From Folioceros fuciformis (lineage: Eukaryota; Anthocerotophyta; Anthocerotopsida; Anthocerotales), in the NCBI GenBank assembly GCA_049999805.1, contig JBNGIO010006348.1, positions 448,837 to 512,836 of the forward strand: a stretch of DNA of 64,000 nucleotides, read 5' to 3'. Numbering within the stretch: position 1 is the stretch's first letter; every line of letters starts with the position of its first letter. The notes beneath the pieces are model-generated. The model ran no database searches and was not told the origin of the DNA. It saw nothing but the letters and a program-made list of their open reading frames with translations. Positions 33,234-45,199 of this stretch are shown piece by piece. The position numbers and the translations under genes were made by a program.

Positions 33234-36200
33234 CTACAGTCGGTTTTCAGAACGGCCGCTGGCTGCGAGCCCGCACAAATTTGCGGCCCTTGCACAATAT
33301 TCATTGACTAGCAAAGACAGCATCGATGACTTATTCTCTAGAAGTTTGGCGGGAGTATCGAAATCAGCCACTCTTCCTGTGTGCACAAGGACAAACAATA
33401 ATTAGAAGGGGTTAAATTGAGTTCATGAAGTGACTGGACTGCTAGTTAGCATCCACTCCGGTGACGTACCATCACTTAGGACCAACACTAGGTCACTGTC
33501 GATGACGGTGGGAATTCGATGCGCCACAGTTATCACAGTGCAGTTCACAAACTCTTCTCGGATTGTCCTCTGCATCACACTATCAGTTGTTGTGTCCACA
33601 GACGCAGTAGCTTCATCCAGTACCAAAATCCGCCTGCGTTTCAAGAGTGTTCTCCCCAGACAAAAGAGCTGGCGCTGCCCAACACTCCAGTTTTCACCAT
33701 TCTCAGACACTGCAAAGAAGGGGATGACAAAACAAGTCAGGAAAATTCAAACACTGGGTACACATCCTCGAGACACTCAGAAAGCAGACACTGCGTCTTC
33801 CACTACGTATACCTGGAGCATCCAGCTTTTCGTCTTTGGCACGAACGATCCCTCCTAGTTGACATTTATCCAGAGCCTGTAGAAGAGACGGACTTTGTTC
33901 TGAATGAATATTAGGCGTCCCAACTGGATGGAAGGCAATTTTAGAGGTTTGACCACACTGACCTCCCAGATTTCTGCATCAGAATAGTCTTCAAGGGGAT
34001 CCAAGTTCCCCCGTACTGTCCCTTCGAATAGTAAAGGATCCTGTGGAATGATGCTCAACCTGGAACGCAGATCATGGAGACCCATGCTAGAGATATCCAA
34101 GCTATCTATTAAAATCTTCCCACCGGCTGGTTCCACCATGCGGAAGAGGGCCTGGATAAGTGTTGACTTGCCACATCCAGTGCGGCCAACAATTCCAATC
34201 CTACTCCGAGCAGGAAACGTACAGGATACTCCATGCAGAACTAAAGGCGCGTGTACATTATAGCGCACCTGTAAGATCAAAGCGAGGCCTTTCTTAAAAG
34301 TCAAAAATGTAAATGAAAAACCGACATTTCTTCAATGTTCTTAATGATGGCTGCCTCGTTTACCTGTAAATTTACAAGATCCACTATTCCTTGCATAGGC
34401 CAATCCTTTGGAGGCCGATTATTTTCAATAATGGCAGGAGCTTCACTCGGGAGATTGCTATACTGTTGAATTCTCTCAACTGCAATAACTTTGTTCTCCA
34501 AGTTACAGAGCTCCCACACCCACTTGGACAGCCTGGAATTAAGTTGAAGACCATACGTCACTGCAAGTCCGGCCATGCCTGCAAACAAGCGAACTCAGTT
34601 CTAGGTCAACTATAACCAACATCTCCATACTCAAGTTCCATTTTGCGTTGTAAGTGAACACTCACTGGGATCAACCGAATTAGGGAAGCTGACCACCAGC
34701 AATAACATAATTGCGAAAATCAGGACAGACAGCAACTCCATTCGAAAAATCAGCCACTCTATGGCTGCAAAATTATGGAACAAGGGCTGGGCATAAGTGT
34801 CGAGTAGCTTGAGGTTCGTTGCCATGAATCGCTGGTCTTGAGAAAATCCCCGTATAGTTGCTGCGCCAGCAATAGATTCCCCGTAGTGATGTATTGTTGG
34901 AGACTTTTGTATGCCGACAAGCCGAGCTAATTCTCTGGCCGAGGATATATAATATCGCTGCATCAAACAACTATCTAATGTGAATGAACAATTCCATCTT
35001 AGCCTTAGGAACTGTTTTCTATTCACGGAATACGCACGTGAACTAAGCAAAAAATTGAATTTAAAAGGGGGCTTAATAGGGGAGGACCTGTATGAGTATG
35101 CATAATCCAATGACAGGGGTGAAAAGAAGTATAACCACCCATGATACTTGGGCCATCACACATATTATAGCAAAAAGTTGGACTGTCATGGATCCAAAAG
35201 CCCGAAATTTTGAATGGACTTCCAAGTCTAATGAGCTCTGGTCCGTTGAAGCCTGCACTTTCATGGACAGTTGGCATCATCAGTCACAGAAGACGCGAGG
35301 AAATTTGGCAGAGTGATCCTGACAACATTATCAGGGGTGCCAACGACAATCCTAGCCACTAAGTGCAGAACGTACCCTATTGAGGATGCGGCCAGTTGGT
35401 GTGGAATCAAAGAAGGACATGGGTGCTCGAAAGATGGATCGTATCATGGTATAAAACATCTTATTGGCCGTAAGCAGACCAACTGTGGCAACCACCGCGG
35501 CCCGTATGAAAACAAAAAGTGCACTTCCGAACGCCAGTGCTGTATAGATGCCTATAAGGGTACCATTATTGGTCTTGGCTTTGCCGTCTACTGTAGTAGG
35601 CGTCGCCCATGCCATCCACCAATTTCCAGCTATTTGCAGCACCTGGAACATGATCATAGCCAATAAGACCAACGGGACAAGCGCTCCACCGTAAACGGCT
35701 GTCAGGTAGGATGTATAGACATGCCTGCTGACATTGCCCCGAGCTCTTTCCTCTTCTTGCACAAGCTGCTTCTTGCCCTTCGCTTTCTTCTTCAGCTTTT
35801 TCTTCTTTTTCTTTTCATCAGCAGTCTCGGCTGCTGGCTTCTCGGCTACTGGCTTCTCGTTCTGAGTACCATTAAATATACATGGAGTGTTTTCAATTTC
35901 ATCACCGTTCGCTATGACTGACGTGATGCAATCTTCTACAAGCAGCTCCTCATCCTCATCCTCATCTTCATCTTCCTTAGCCTGAGATTCCATGGCATCA
36001 ACGGCCTCCGTATGCGCACTCACCAAGCTGGTGAAATCTGTCCCTGATTGCAAGAGCTCATCGTACTTCCCACGCTCAACTATTTCGCCATCACGTAGCA
36101 CCTGTTGATACAAAGCCACGGCCAACATTCAGACAGACATCACCACTACCACACCAGCTGAAACCACTTGCAGAAGATATCGAAATGCACCCATCCTGCC

Positions 36201-38963
36201 AAAAAAAACTAGGACTTCTCCATCACAGAAGTGTCATGAACCATGGTTGGAGGACTGCCCCACCAACAAGCAAGTAGGCTCCTTACCAGGATGTGGTCCG
36301 CAACAGGCAAAAAATCCACCTGCTGAGTGATAAATACTACAGTCTTTGGGCCCAGCTCTTGGAGAATGCACTCCTGCACTTGAAGTGAGAAAGCAGATAA
36401 TTAAAATGCAAGGGAGAAAGATCATTGGGCATCGAAGCAGTGTTTAGAGGTTACACCCAAATGCCCATACCTGGAAAATTTGACTGCTCGTTTGAGCATC
36501 CAAAGCACTGAAAGGATCGTCCAAAATGTAGATATCTGCGTCTTGATACACTGCACGTGCAAGTTGAATACGTTGCTTTTGCCCTCCACTCAGATTAATA
36601 CCACGCTCACCAATCTCTGTTTTATCACCATGAGTGAAGAGCTCCAAGTCTTTCTTCAATTGGCATACCTCCAGAACTCTTTCATATTTGGCACGGTCCA
36701 TCAGACTTCCAAAAAGAATGTTATCCTGAACTGATCCGCTTTGTATCCAAGGCGTCTGAGCAACATACGCTGTCCTTCCTTTCACCCGCACCTGCACGCA
36801 CCCACTTGCTTTCAGTAAAATTGCAAGATTTCACATGAGGCAGCACTTCAAATAATTCAAGCATTCCTACCGCAAGTTACCTGTCAGACGAAAGTGGAGG
36901 AAGTGGAGAAGGAATAGTGATCTTACAGTGCCAGATATCTTTGGAATCTCACCAAGAAAACATGACAACAAACTTGATTTTCCCGAACCAACAATGCCAC
37001 ATACAGCTACCCGTTCTCCTGTCTTAATCTGCAGATCCACGTGTCGAAGGGTAGGAATATCCAGAGACGTGTCCCAACTGAATACTCCTCCGTCGACTTC
37101 AATTGCCATACTAGGGCCCACGCCTTCTCCAGTTCCAGAGTCCGAGGAAAGCTTGGTGACGGCATCAGACCAAATCTCAGGCTCCTCAAGAAAATGCCAA
37201 ATACGGCTCAACGAAACTTTGGTCTGTGCAATTGTTGACACAAGATCCGGAAAATTTCTCAACGGTTCCTGCAGAACCCTGAAGGTGGCTAGAGCTGACA
37301 AGACTCTGCCTGCAGTTAAGGGTATGCCAAGGATCATGCAAGTAGCAAATGTGAAGACAGAAACGAACGTGGGAGCAGCCCAGAATATGAACGTGTTGAA
37401 GCACATAGTGTACAAGCTCTTGGCAAGCCAAACACTTTCATCTTTCCTTAACCGCTCTATTTTCAGAAGATATCTATTCTCCCACGCATGTAATTTGAGA
37501 GTTCTCATGCTGCGTAGTGCCTCAGCTGTCGCTTTCATCCTCTCATCCTTCGCTTTCATCAAGCGACCTTGGTACCTCTCAATGACTCTCCCGATGGGCG
37601 AAGTTGCAGTCAAAGCAAAGATAGTGGCACCCAATGTTGCCAATGTGGCTATACCAACGCTTTTGTAAAGAATAGCCAGTGCGAGAGTAATTTGCAGAGG
37701 CAGAATCCAGATGTCATGCATATACCAGGCGAAATCTCCAATTCGAGGGACGTCGACTGCCATGTAGTTGATGATCTCTCCTGCTGTGTAGTTTCTCCTG
37801 GACTCGCTCGATAAACGCAAGCCCTTCCAGTAGACAAATCCAGTCAAAGCTGAGCGAACCCGCAGTCCTAGAAACTCTGTTCCCAGGTACCATTGCCTCT
37901 GCGTCAACGACTCGACCAACTTGGCACCGAAGAAGGCAACTGCCAGAACATATCCTTCGTGAGCAAAACGCTGCTGGCCGCCCAAGAACTCCACAAAGTC
38001 ACTGATGAGATAGGGACCAACAAAGGCTGCACACGAATTTGTCCCTGCGAACAACGCATTCCACGCTGCAGTTCTCCAGTAGGTTCTGACGATGCCCTTC
38101 AGCAGAGAAGGACGTGATTCAGGTACTTCCAGCTTCAACTCGTTCCAAGCACCCAGTAGCAGACGATAATTTGTCTTGGCCCGATGTTCAGATGCCAGTA
38201 AGGGCAGGTCCCCTGCCTCGAGAGGTTTACGAGCCCCCACAGCAAGAACAGGATTGAGCCAGGATATTGTAGCAAGACTCCAAAATCCAGCTCTACTGTA
38301 AGGAGTAACCTTATCATCTTCGTCGCCATTGTCCCGTGGAGACGAAAGCAGAGGCTCGTGCAAGTCATTCTCACCAACGTCTACACCCGTCTTGCCATAA
38401 ACAGCGACCACGGAAAGGAAAAGACTTACAGGAGCTGACAACGCGACCAAACAATCTCGAATCCCAAAACTGGCAGGACTTTCAACAAGGGCGTAGATGC
38501 CAAAGCCGAGAGCTAACAGAGCAAACGAGCACGAGACAATCCACCACGCCCGTAACAGTCTAGGATAGTATCCTTTCCCAGACCGTGCTGTCCTCTCCGC
38601 AACTATACTCATTACCAGCCACGCCAATCCCTGAACCGCAAACTCATAAACGTCATCGGGGTATCTCAATCTATCCGTCCCAAACACGATCGTTGCAACG
38701 GTTGCGAAATTCGCCACAGCGAGAGCAAGGCAGCACCCAAACACTGCCTTGAACAAGACTCCCCGCCGAAGCACCACCCTCTCGACTCCATTCGCACTAA
38801 CAGGCTCCCTGGCAAGCCCGACGCGCGCCTTTCGAGACCCCAGACGCGTAAGCGCCGCCTCACACAAGAACAACACCAAGAACGCGAAGTCCACAACCGA
38901 CGTCAGAAAGTGCTGCGCTCCAGTCTCCAGCACCAACTTATGCATCCTGTTTGCCATCCACAT
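33234..38963 (-). CDS. ABC transporter C family (MRP-type) full transporter
   Basis: ATP-driven export of organic anions and glutathione conjugates, typically at the vacuole or plasma membrane; the substrate cannot be read from sequence. Start ATG 38963, with TAA in frame upstream. The large first exon (to about 36928) encodes the extra N-terminal membrane domain TMD0, TMD1 and the first Walker [14 protein letters not shown]. Next come [19 protein letters not shown], signature [14 protein letters not shown] and Walker [17 protein letters not shown] (about 36520). An acidic linker ([12 protein letters not shown], about 35960) precedes a Lys-rich stretch and TMD2 with [14 protein letters not shown] (about 35390). 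NBD2 has [16 protein letters not shown] (about 34160), signature [13 protein letters not shown] and Walker [15 protein letters not shown] (about 33620). The last exon reads [13 protein letters not shown] and ends at TAG 33234-33236. Order TMD0-TMD1-NBD1-TMD2-NBD2 is complete and catalytic motifs are intact. Confidence 0.93.
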
Positions 38964-39959
38964 TGCTCTAGCCGCTGCTGCCAGCCTCCGCTTCCTCCGA
39001 ATTCCTTACAATCGAACGTTCGCCCCGACACGTCTCCACCGTGAAACATTACCACGCCTATCCTCCTACTCTTTCCACCCCACGGCTCTCACTGCAGCCA
39101 ATTCCTTCGCAAGCCGACCCGCGTCCCAACTCAAAATCCTGCCAAGACACTGCACGAAGAAAAGCTGCCGCCTGGTTATGACTAAGACAGGCAGTCACAC
39201 AAACCTCCTCCGTAGCTCCCTCACCACCCGCAGAGAATGCTTTCTAGGCCTGCCGCTTACCGTACCTCAGTATAGGCAGACGCCTGGCGGGTTTAGGAAC
39301 ACCCTCCTAATTGAAGCCAGAGAGACTCCAGAAGAGAGCTCATCTCCTGCAGCAGACGCCGAGGGAATACGGAATTGGAGCGACGGGCCTGCGATTTGCA
39401 AGGAAGGCCTGCAGGTTCTTCAAAACCACAGCTGCTTCGCAACTCCGGTCGCTGCCGAGGCCAACGCAGAATCACATCAAAGGCATGGAATCAACGATGC
39501 AAGAGAAGCGACATTCCGATTCCGAATGTCCGAACAAGCGCGACAAATAACATGCCAGTCCCGACGCCTCGATCAGAGCACCGCCGCAGGTTGGACAGCA
39601 GCCGACCAACTTTACTGGTTCGCGGGACTTTCTACAGGTTTAAGCCTCCCGGGGCGAAAGCCTGGCGATACTCACGAGCTGGATACTGCATGTTCATCCC
39701 CGGCGTTTAGTGGCGGCGGTTGGGAGAAGGCGAATTCTGGCGCGCCACGTCTTGGGACGCTGCACAATTGTCCAAGCCACGTTTGAACCATGCCGGGTCC
39801 TTTTGAGGTCCTTGGAGAGTTAACACCGAGATAAGGCATCCGTTCCGTTGTTTAAGGAAGATGTTCCGTTATTTATTACGGGCCGTTGGGGTCATTGTTA
39901 CGGGGCCGAATAGTGGAGGCAGAAAAGCGGTAGGCAGCTAGGAGCTAGGAGTTGCACGG
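38964..39959. promoter_or_regulatory. Divergent upstream region of ABCC and RED genes
   Basis: About 1 kb between opposite start codons. A long plus-strand open frame crosses this region (38749-39786), but it overlaps the ABCC exon antisense and shows no recognisable domain, so I treat it as chance. Promoters and 5' UTRs of both genes lie here. Confidence 0.45.
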
Positions 39960-42900
39960 ATGGGGATTGCGATGGAGAACAAGGAGGTGGCCACCAGCAA
40001 TCCGTTGCCGCCACCGCCACGGCCAGGGAGGAGAGACACAAGCGAGGATGTGGACTTTAGGGATGCTGCAGGTTTGCGGCAGGAGAATCTCTCCAATGCC
40101 GACTTCAAACGCATGGTTATGGAGACTCCTCGTCGTGGGGATGATAAGTCTGGAAAAGATCGGCCTCGCAGGTACGGTGCAGTTGGCGGATGTCGAGATG
40201 AAACCTTGCTGTACAGAGTCTTTACTGGTGATTCTCGGATTTTGCAGCCGGGTGAAGCGGAATGATGATGATGAAGGAGAAGGAGAGAAGAAGAAGCAGA
40301 AAAGACACTGGAATAAGCTGAAAGAGTGAGTGAGTCTTTTTAGATTTGCTTCTGCGCGCCTGGAGTGTTGTCTTTGTATGCTCACCCATCCTGTGTGATG
40401 TAGGGAGGAAAAGAACGATGATTCGGACTTGCATAGATATCGAGATCGTGCTAAGGAGCGCAGGGAAGATCAGAATCCAGATTACAGCCACACCGCAGCT
40501 GAACTCGGCTCTCTCAATGCTGTTGCTCCACCTGGCAGTGTGAATTTGCGGTTCGTGTAGTGAGATGTTTCTTCTGCTGAAGGCAGCTTGTTTATACCAG
40601 GAGCAAATTCAGGATCAGTTTTCCTGCTGCTTTTAGGCTATGGTGTTGAATCCGGTAAACTTGGATTGATCTTGACTTACAGACCTTTCTCTGTGCCATG
40701 GTTGTCATTTTTTACGGTCTTCTGGCAGGACCACTGATGCTCATCGGATCTCCATCGAGAAGAGCAAATTTCTTGGAGGTTAACTTTGTGCTGGCTGAGA
40801 AAGAGTTCGTGACGTGTGCTTCTTGGACGGATTAGTCTTTAACACCAAGCGTGGCACTGGATTGGAACAGGTGATGTTGAGCACACACATCTGGTGAAAG
40901 GACTTGATTATGCATTGCTTCATAAAGTCCGTAGTGAAATTGACCACAAACCAGATGAAGAGGAAGAGGAGAAACGGAGGTAGAAAGAGTTTGGATCTTC
41001 CAGCTTTCTGTTGTGGAGTGTTCTGGTGCCTTCAGTCATTTTCTCTTATCACAGTGTGGCACCTGTTCCTTGAACTTCAGGGGCGGACATTTCAAAGAGG
41101 ATCAAGCAGTGACGTTCCGCATGTCCATAGCCAAGGTGCTCCTCTCTACTAGGTTGACCGCAGATGTTTGTGTATTCTGTTTAGCAGTAAATTGACTTAT
41201 ACTGTGACAGACGGTGTACCAATGGATAGTGAAACCTCAAACAGGGGCCAAGGCAAATGAAATGTTCCTCCCCGGACGGATGGCTTTTGTCTTCAGCATG
41301 GTAAGATATCCATTGAGCTTGTCAGGCTTCAGAGCACCTGTAAACAGATTTTGATTCCAGGTTGGTCAGAGATATAACATGGATTTGACTTTGAAGGATG
41401 AAGACATTTCCCATGACTTGCCCACGACTGTTTATCGGAGCAAGGCTGATTGCCCTGGAGCACAGGTAGGTGTCATTTCCAACTATGAAATGATTACTAT
41501 TGCTGCAATGGAACGTGGTTTTAACTGGTGTTGGTTGCTTGTAGGAAACTGTCACCGTTGGTGTTGATGGTACTGTACTTGAGCGCATTGCAAAAATTAT
41601 GGCTTACCTTCGGTTAGGATCATCTGGCAAGGTGCATAGCGTCACTATTGAACGGAGTAGTAGTGCTTCTGCAAGTGTGGTCCTGAGTCTTTGGAATGAC
41701 TTTGAAGGCCTGCACTGTGGTTTGTGATTTAGGTCCTAAAGAAGAAGAAGAAGGAGGGTAAAGGTATGTGTGCTTCCTTCTTGCGTTGCTGGTTATTGCA
41801 TTCCATGTGGTATCCTCATTGTTTGTCCCCTGGCCCTGTCAATGTCAAGAGCTCTTGGCTGTTATTGCCTTCTAGGTGGTGGCCTGGCCGACGATCAGAA
41901 AAAGGTATCGCAGGTGATCCATGGTGTTTCAGGGAAGCTGCAAGACCAGGAAGCGATGCCACCACCACCATTGCCACTTCAGCAAGGAGAAGTTGGCCGA
42001 ACTAGCAAGCAAGCACCAGGTGGGGGTAAAGTGGAGCAGCAGCCAGCTACTACAGATGTAAATGCTCAAAGGAATGAGGAAGACGACATTTTTCAAGGGG
42101 CTGGTGTGCATCATCTGGTTGTGAATGGTAGGGGAAGCAGTCCTTTGTCAGAAGATATGGAAGAGTCACCTCGAGACAACGAAAAACAGTCATATTTCGG
42201 CACTTCGACTTTTGGGGCTTCTCTTCAGTCACAACCTGCAGGCCAGGAATGGCAGCAGCCGGTATGTTGTTCAGGCATTTTTTGTCTTGCAAGGGGAGCA
42301 GAGGGTTCTCATTCTGAAGGCTTTGACTCATGGCATTTTCACAGGGCTACGATTCTGCACAAGGAGCCTCATTCCCTGGTTACCAGAGGGACTGGAATAG
42401 TGAGTTTCCATCTGTGCAGCCTGAATTTCCTGGCCCTTGGCCCCAAGATCAGTATGGATTTGGTGACCAATATCAGGCTGGTGAAGGTGGTGCTCAAGCA
42501 TCTTTGCCCGTCAGAGATGCACGTATCATGACACAGGATGAAAAAGACCGGGGACTTGGCTCTGTCTTCAAGCGTGATGACCAACGCCTCCAACAGTGTA
42601 GGGAGCGGGATGCGAGAGAGAAGGACCCCAACTTCATATCGGAAAGCTATTCTGAGTGCTACCCTGGCTACCAGGAGTACAATCGTGAGGTGGTGGACAG
42701 TGACGAGGAGGAAGATCTGACTAAAATGGATATGGGAGGAAGGGTGAGTGATCTAGAATCTCCTCACCCATTGACCATCGAAAGTGCGTACTGACTTGTG
42801 TCCTTGTTCCTGCACAGGCAAAGGGACGGATGCACAGATGGGACTTCGAAACGGAGGAGGAGTGGGCAAGCTACAATGAGCAAAAGGAAGCCATGCCAAA

Positions 42901-43102
42901 GGCTGCCTTTCAGTTCGGAGTGAAGATGATGGACGGCAGGAAGACCCGGAAGCAGAACAAGGACCAGAAGCTGACGAACGAACTTCACAAGATCAATCAG
43001 ATTCTGGACAGGAAGAAGAAGGACAAGTCGGGGAGCGGTGACTACACCGATGCTGCAGACCATGAGGAAGAAGTTCCAGATAGAAAACGTCTTCGTATGT
43101 GA
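39960..43102 (+). CDS. RED/IK-like splicing factor (SMU2 homologue)
   Basis: RED (IK cytokine) acts with SMU1 in the spliceosomal B complex; the plant homologue SMU2 affects alternative splicing. Start ATG 39960. About twelve exons follow. The N-terminal RED domain is clear: HRYRDRAKERREDQNPDY (about 40430), ISIEKSKFLGG (about 40765), DVEHTHLVKGLDYALLHKV (about 40880), QWIVKPQTGAKANEMFLPG (about 41225), HDLPTTVYRSKADCPG (about 41415) and a Lys-rich VLKKKKKEGK end (about 41740). A long exon at 41876-42260 is Gln/Gly-rich. The C-terminal RED domain has SECYPGYQEYNREVVDSDEE (about 42655), RMHRWDFETEEEW (about 42830) and a basic tail ending RKRLRM, TGA 43100-43102. All expected family blocks are in order, so the gene looks functional. 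Confidence 0.92.
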
Positions 43103-44110
43103 ACAGCGTGCTGTGTATGTTTATCTTATGTGTATCATTACAGAATTTTAGTACACACTGCAACGGAACGGGGCCTGAGTTGGCCCCAGATAACTCCACT
43201 CTGGCCCTCTCTTCCCAACCTGGCAAGCCCCTTGCGAGAAGCCACTGTCGCTGATACCACCAACCTCTTCTTGTGTGATACGTAGCTGCTACACACAGTG
43301 GAGGCTTCACCTTTGTGACAATTTAGCCATCTGTTTGCGGCGAAGCTTCGCCCACGCCCAAGCTGGCCTGCCCTTAGCAGCCCCGAGATGCTGCATCGGA
43401 TGCCGCGAAACCACGAGATTCAGATCCAGATTCACCAAGATTCAAGCCTTTCCAAGATTCCAGCCCTTCGCTTTAGGTGGACCGTTTAGCAAGAGAACAG
43501 AAATCCTGCGTGCTCCCGGCGGCTTGGCGCTGGCGGTTGCCGGCGCACTGCACCTAAAACTAGCCACAATGCTTCAATCGGGACCACACGTCTGGCCTAC
43601 CACGGTACTAAAATGTATTTCACCCTCAGGCAGAATGCACCCCGTACGGCTTTGAACACCACTTGCCCGTGCCATCATCAAAGGATCTGACTATCCGTAC
43701 GGTTTCCTAAGTTAAGACTGCAGAAAACGCTGCGTCGTGCTCTGGTCTACGTGTCATCTCAACCCCATGTGCCCCCGTGGGCCCGTCGCAAACTGGTGAG
43801 TTGAATCCACGACAGGCAGCTAGTGATCAGTTTTCGGGGGGCAAATCGGCAAAAATATCTCAAATTCGAGCTCGTTCGAGTCCACAACAAGCCTAATCAA
43901 CCTCGGACAAGGCGGCAGCACCAAGTGCATAATGGTCCTTCGCTTTGTGCATGACAAGCAAATCCAATAGTGTAAGTTATAAGCCCAAGTTCGAGCCTTA
44001 TATATGTATGTCTAGGTGATCTCCTAGGCAATGTGTAGTCTTGCGTCCTCAGCATCTACGCAATAGCTAACTTCCTGCCACTTAGCCTAACTTGGAGTGT
44101 CTCCCGTTCA
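43103..44110. other. 3' flank of RED gene and spacer
   Basis: About 1 kb with no recognisable gene. The left part is probably the RED 3' UTR; the right part leads into the repeat-rich island. An open plus-strand frame at 43275-43655 shows no domain. Confidence 0.4.
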
Positions 44111-44286
44111 AACCCAATACATATATCAACCCATTCGACAATATCTCCTACACTCNNNNNNNNNNNNNNNNNNNNNNNNNNNNNNNNNNNNNNNNNNNNN
44201 NNNNNNNNNNNNNNNNNNNNNNNNNNNNNNNNNNNNNNNNNNNNNNNNNNNNNNNACCCAATACATATATCAACCCATTCGACAAT
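44111..44286 (+). repeat. Direct repeat flanking a 100-N gap
   Basis: The same roughly 31-base phrase (starting acccaatacatatatcaacc) occurs at 44112-44142 and at 44256-44286, immediately right of the gap at 44156-44255. It is either a tandem array collapsed at the gap or one locus assembled twice. A run of about fourteen C follows at 44288-44301. Confidence 0.8.
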
Positions 44287-44520
44287 TCCCCCCCCCCCCC
44301 CACAATTTTTTGCATGGTCGGATGGCTCCAAAACCTACTTCAATGGCATCCAATGTTCTATAGAGCCTTCAATTGCATGCATCTCTTCTTAAAGATGCTC
44401 CAAATCCTTGCCAAAGGAACCTATATTTCTAATTTGTCTTCTAGGGGCTATGGTACCAAGTAGCCATCACCATAGGCTCTCGAGGACTCTACTCTTCCTA
44501 AACTGGTTATCTTCACCAGA

Positions 44521-44712
44521 TAAACCAATTAAGGTACAAAGATTGTCAACTCTCCATGGCCTAAATAGACTTGCTTAGAGCTAGTTGGCTTGCACTCCAC
44601 AACTCATTCACTCAATTAAACCAATTGAGGTACACAAACATCAACTCTCCACGGCCTGAATAGACTTGCTTAGAGCTAGTTGGCTTGCACTCCACAACTC
44701 ATTCACCTCGAT
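44521..44712 (+). repeat. Tandem duplication with 96-bp period
   Basis: Unit 44521-44616 is followed by a near-identical unit 44617-44712; both contain tagacttgcttagagctagt and a closing block ending in cactccacaactcattca. Only a few substitutions separate them, so the duplication is fairly recent. No coding function seen. Confidence 0.8.
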
Positions 44713-45199
44713 GTTTCAACTACTAAGGAATCACCAAGCATGTACATGTCATGTTGTTGCCCTATGAAGAATAGGGCACCCGAGACTCTATGACTGGATA
44801 CTGATTGGAGCATCTTGGGCATAAGCCCTGATGCTGAAGTGCTCGATGATGCCATGTACATGGCCCATGGAGGGCTTGCACATGACATGTATGCCTAGGT
44901 GTGTGTCATGTGTGCATGTGAAGATGAAGGATGACATGTGGATGCATGTGACATGTCTAGAGAGAGGATGTATGTGTCATGGTGGACGTGAACCATGTGT
45001 GTTGGATGCATGTGAGGAGCAATGTCATGGCACATATGAAACGTTGCAGAGATATTCTAAAACAAATATAAAAATGATAAAATAAGAAAAGGACGAAGTA
45101 GGCCACATGTTTAGACAGAAGTTGAGATGGCTCCTCTCCACATTCAGCCAACCAATCAAGCATCTTGATGTCATTTGATGCTAGCTGAACCATATGGAC
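44713..45199. repeat. CATG-dense low-complexity tract
   Basis: Between about 44735 and 45035 the tetramer CATG recurs roughly every 15-20 bases, mostly as acatgt, gcatgt or gcatgtgacatgt, with purine-rich spacers. It looks like a degenerate short-unit repeat. No open frame here is convincing. Confidence 0.5.

Noticed and set aside
38749-39786. 345-codon plus-strand open frame at the ABCC start
   Set aside because: It overlaps the first ABCC exon antisense, has no ATG-proximal domain and no recognisable motif. GC-rich antisense frames are common here.
43275-43655. 126-codon plus-strand frame after the RED gene
   Set aside because: No domain, Arg/Pro-rich composition of random GC-rich sequence, and it lies in the likely 3' flank.
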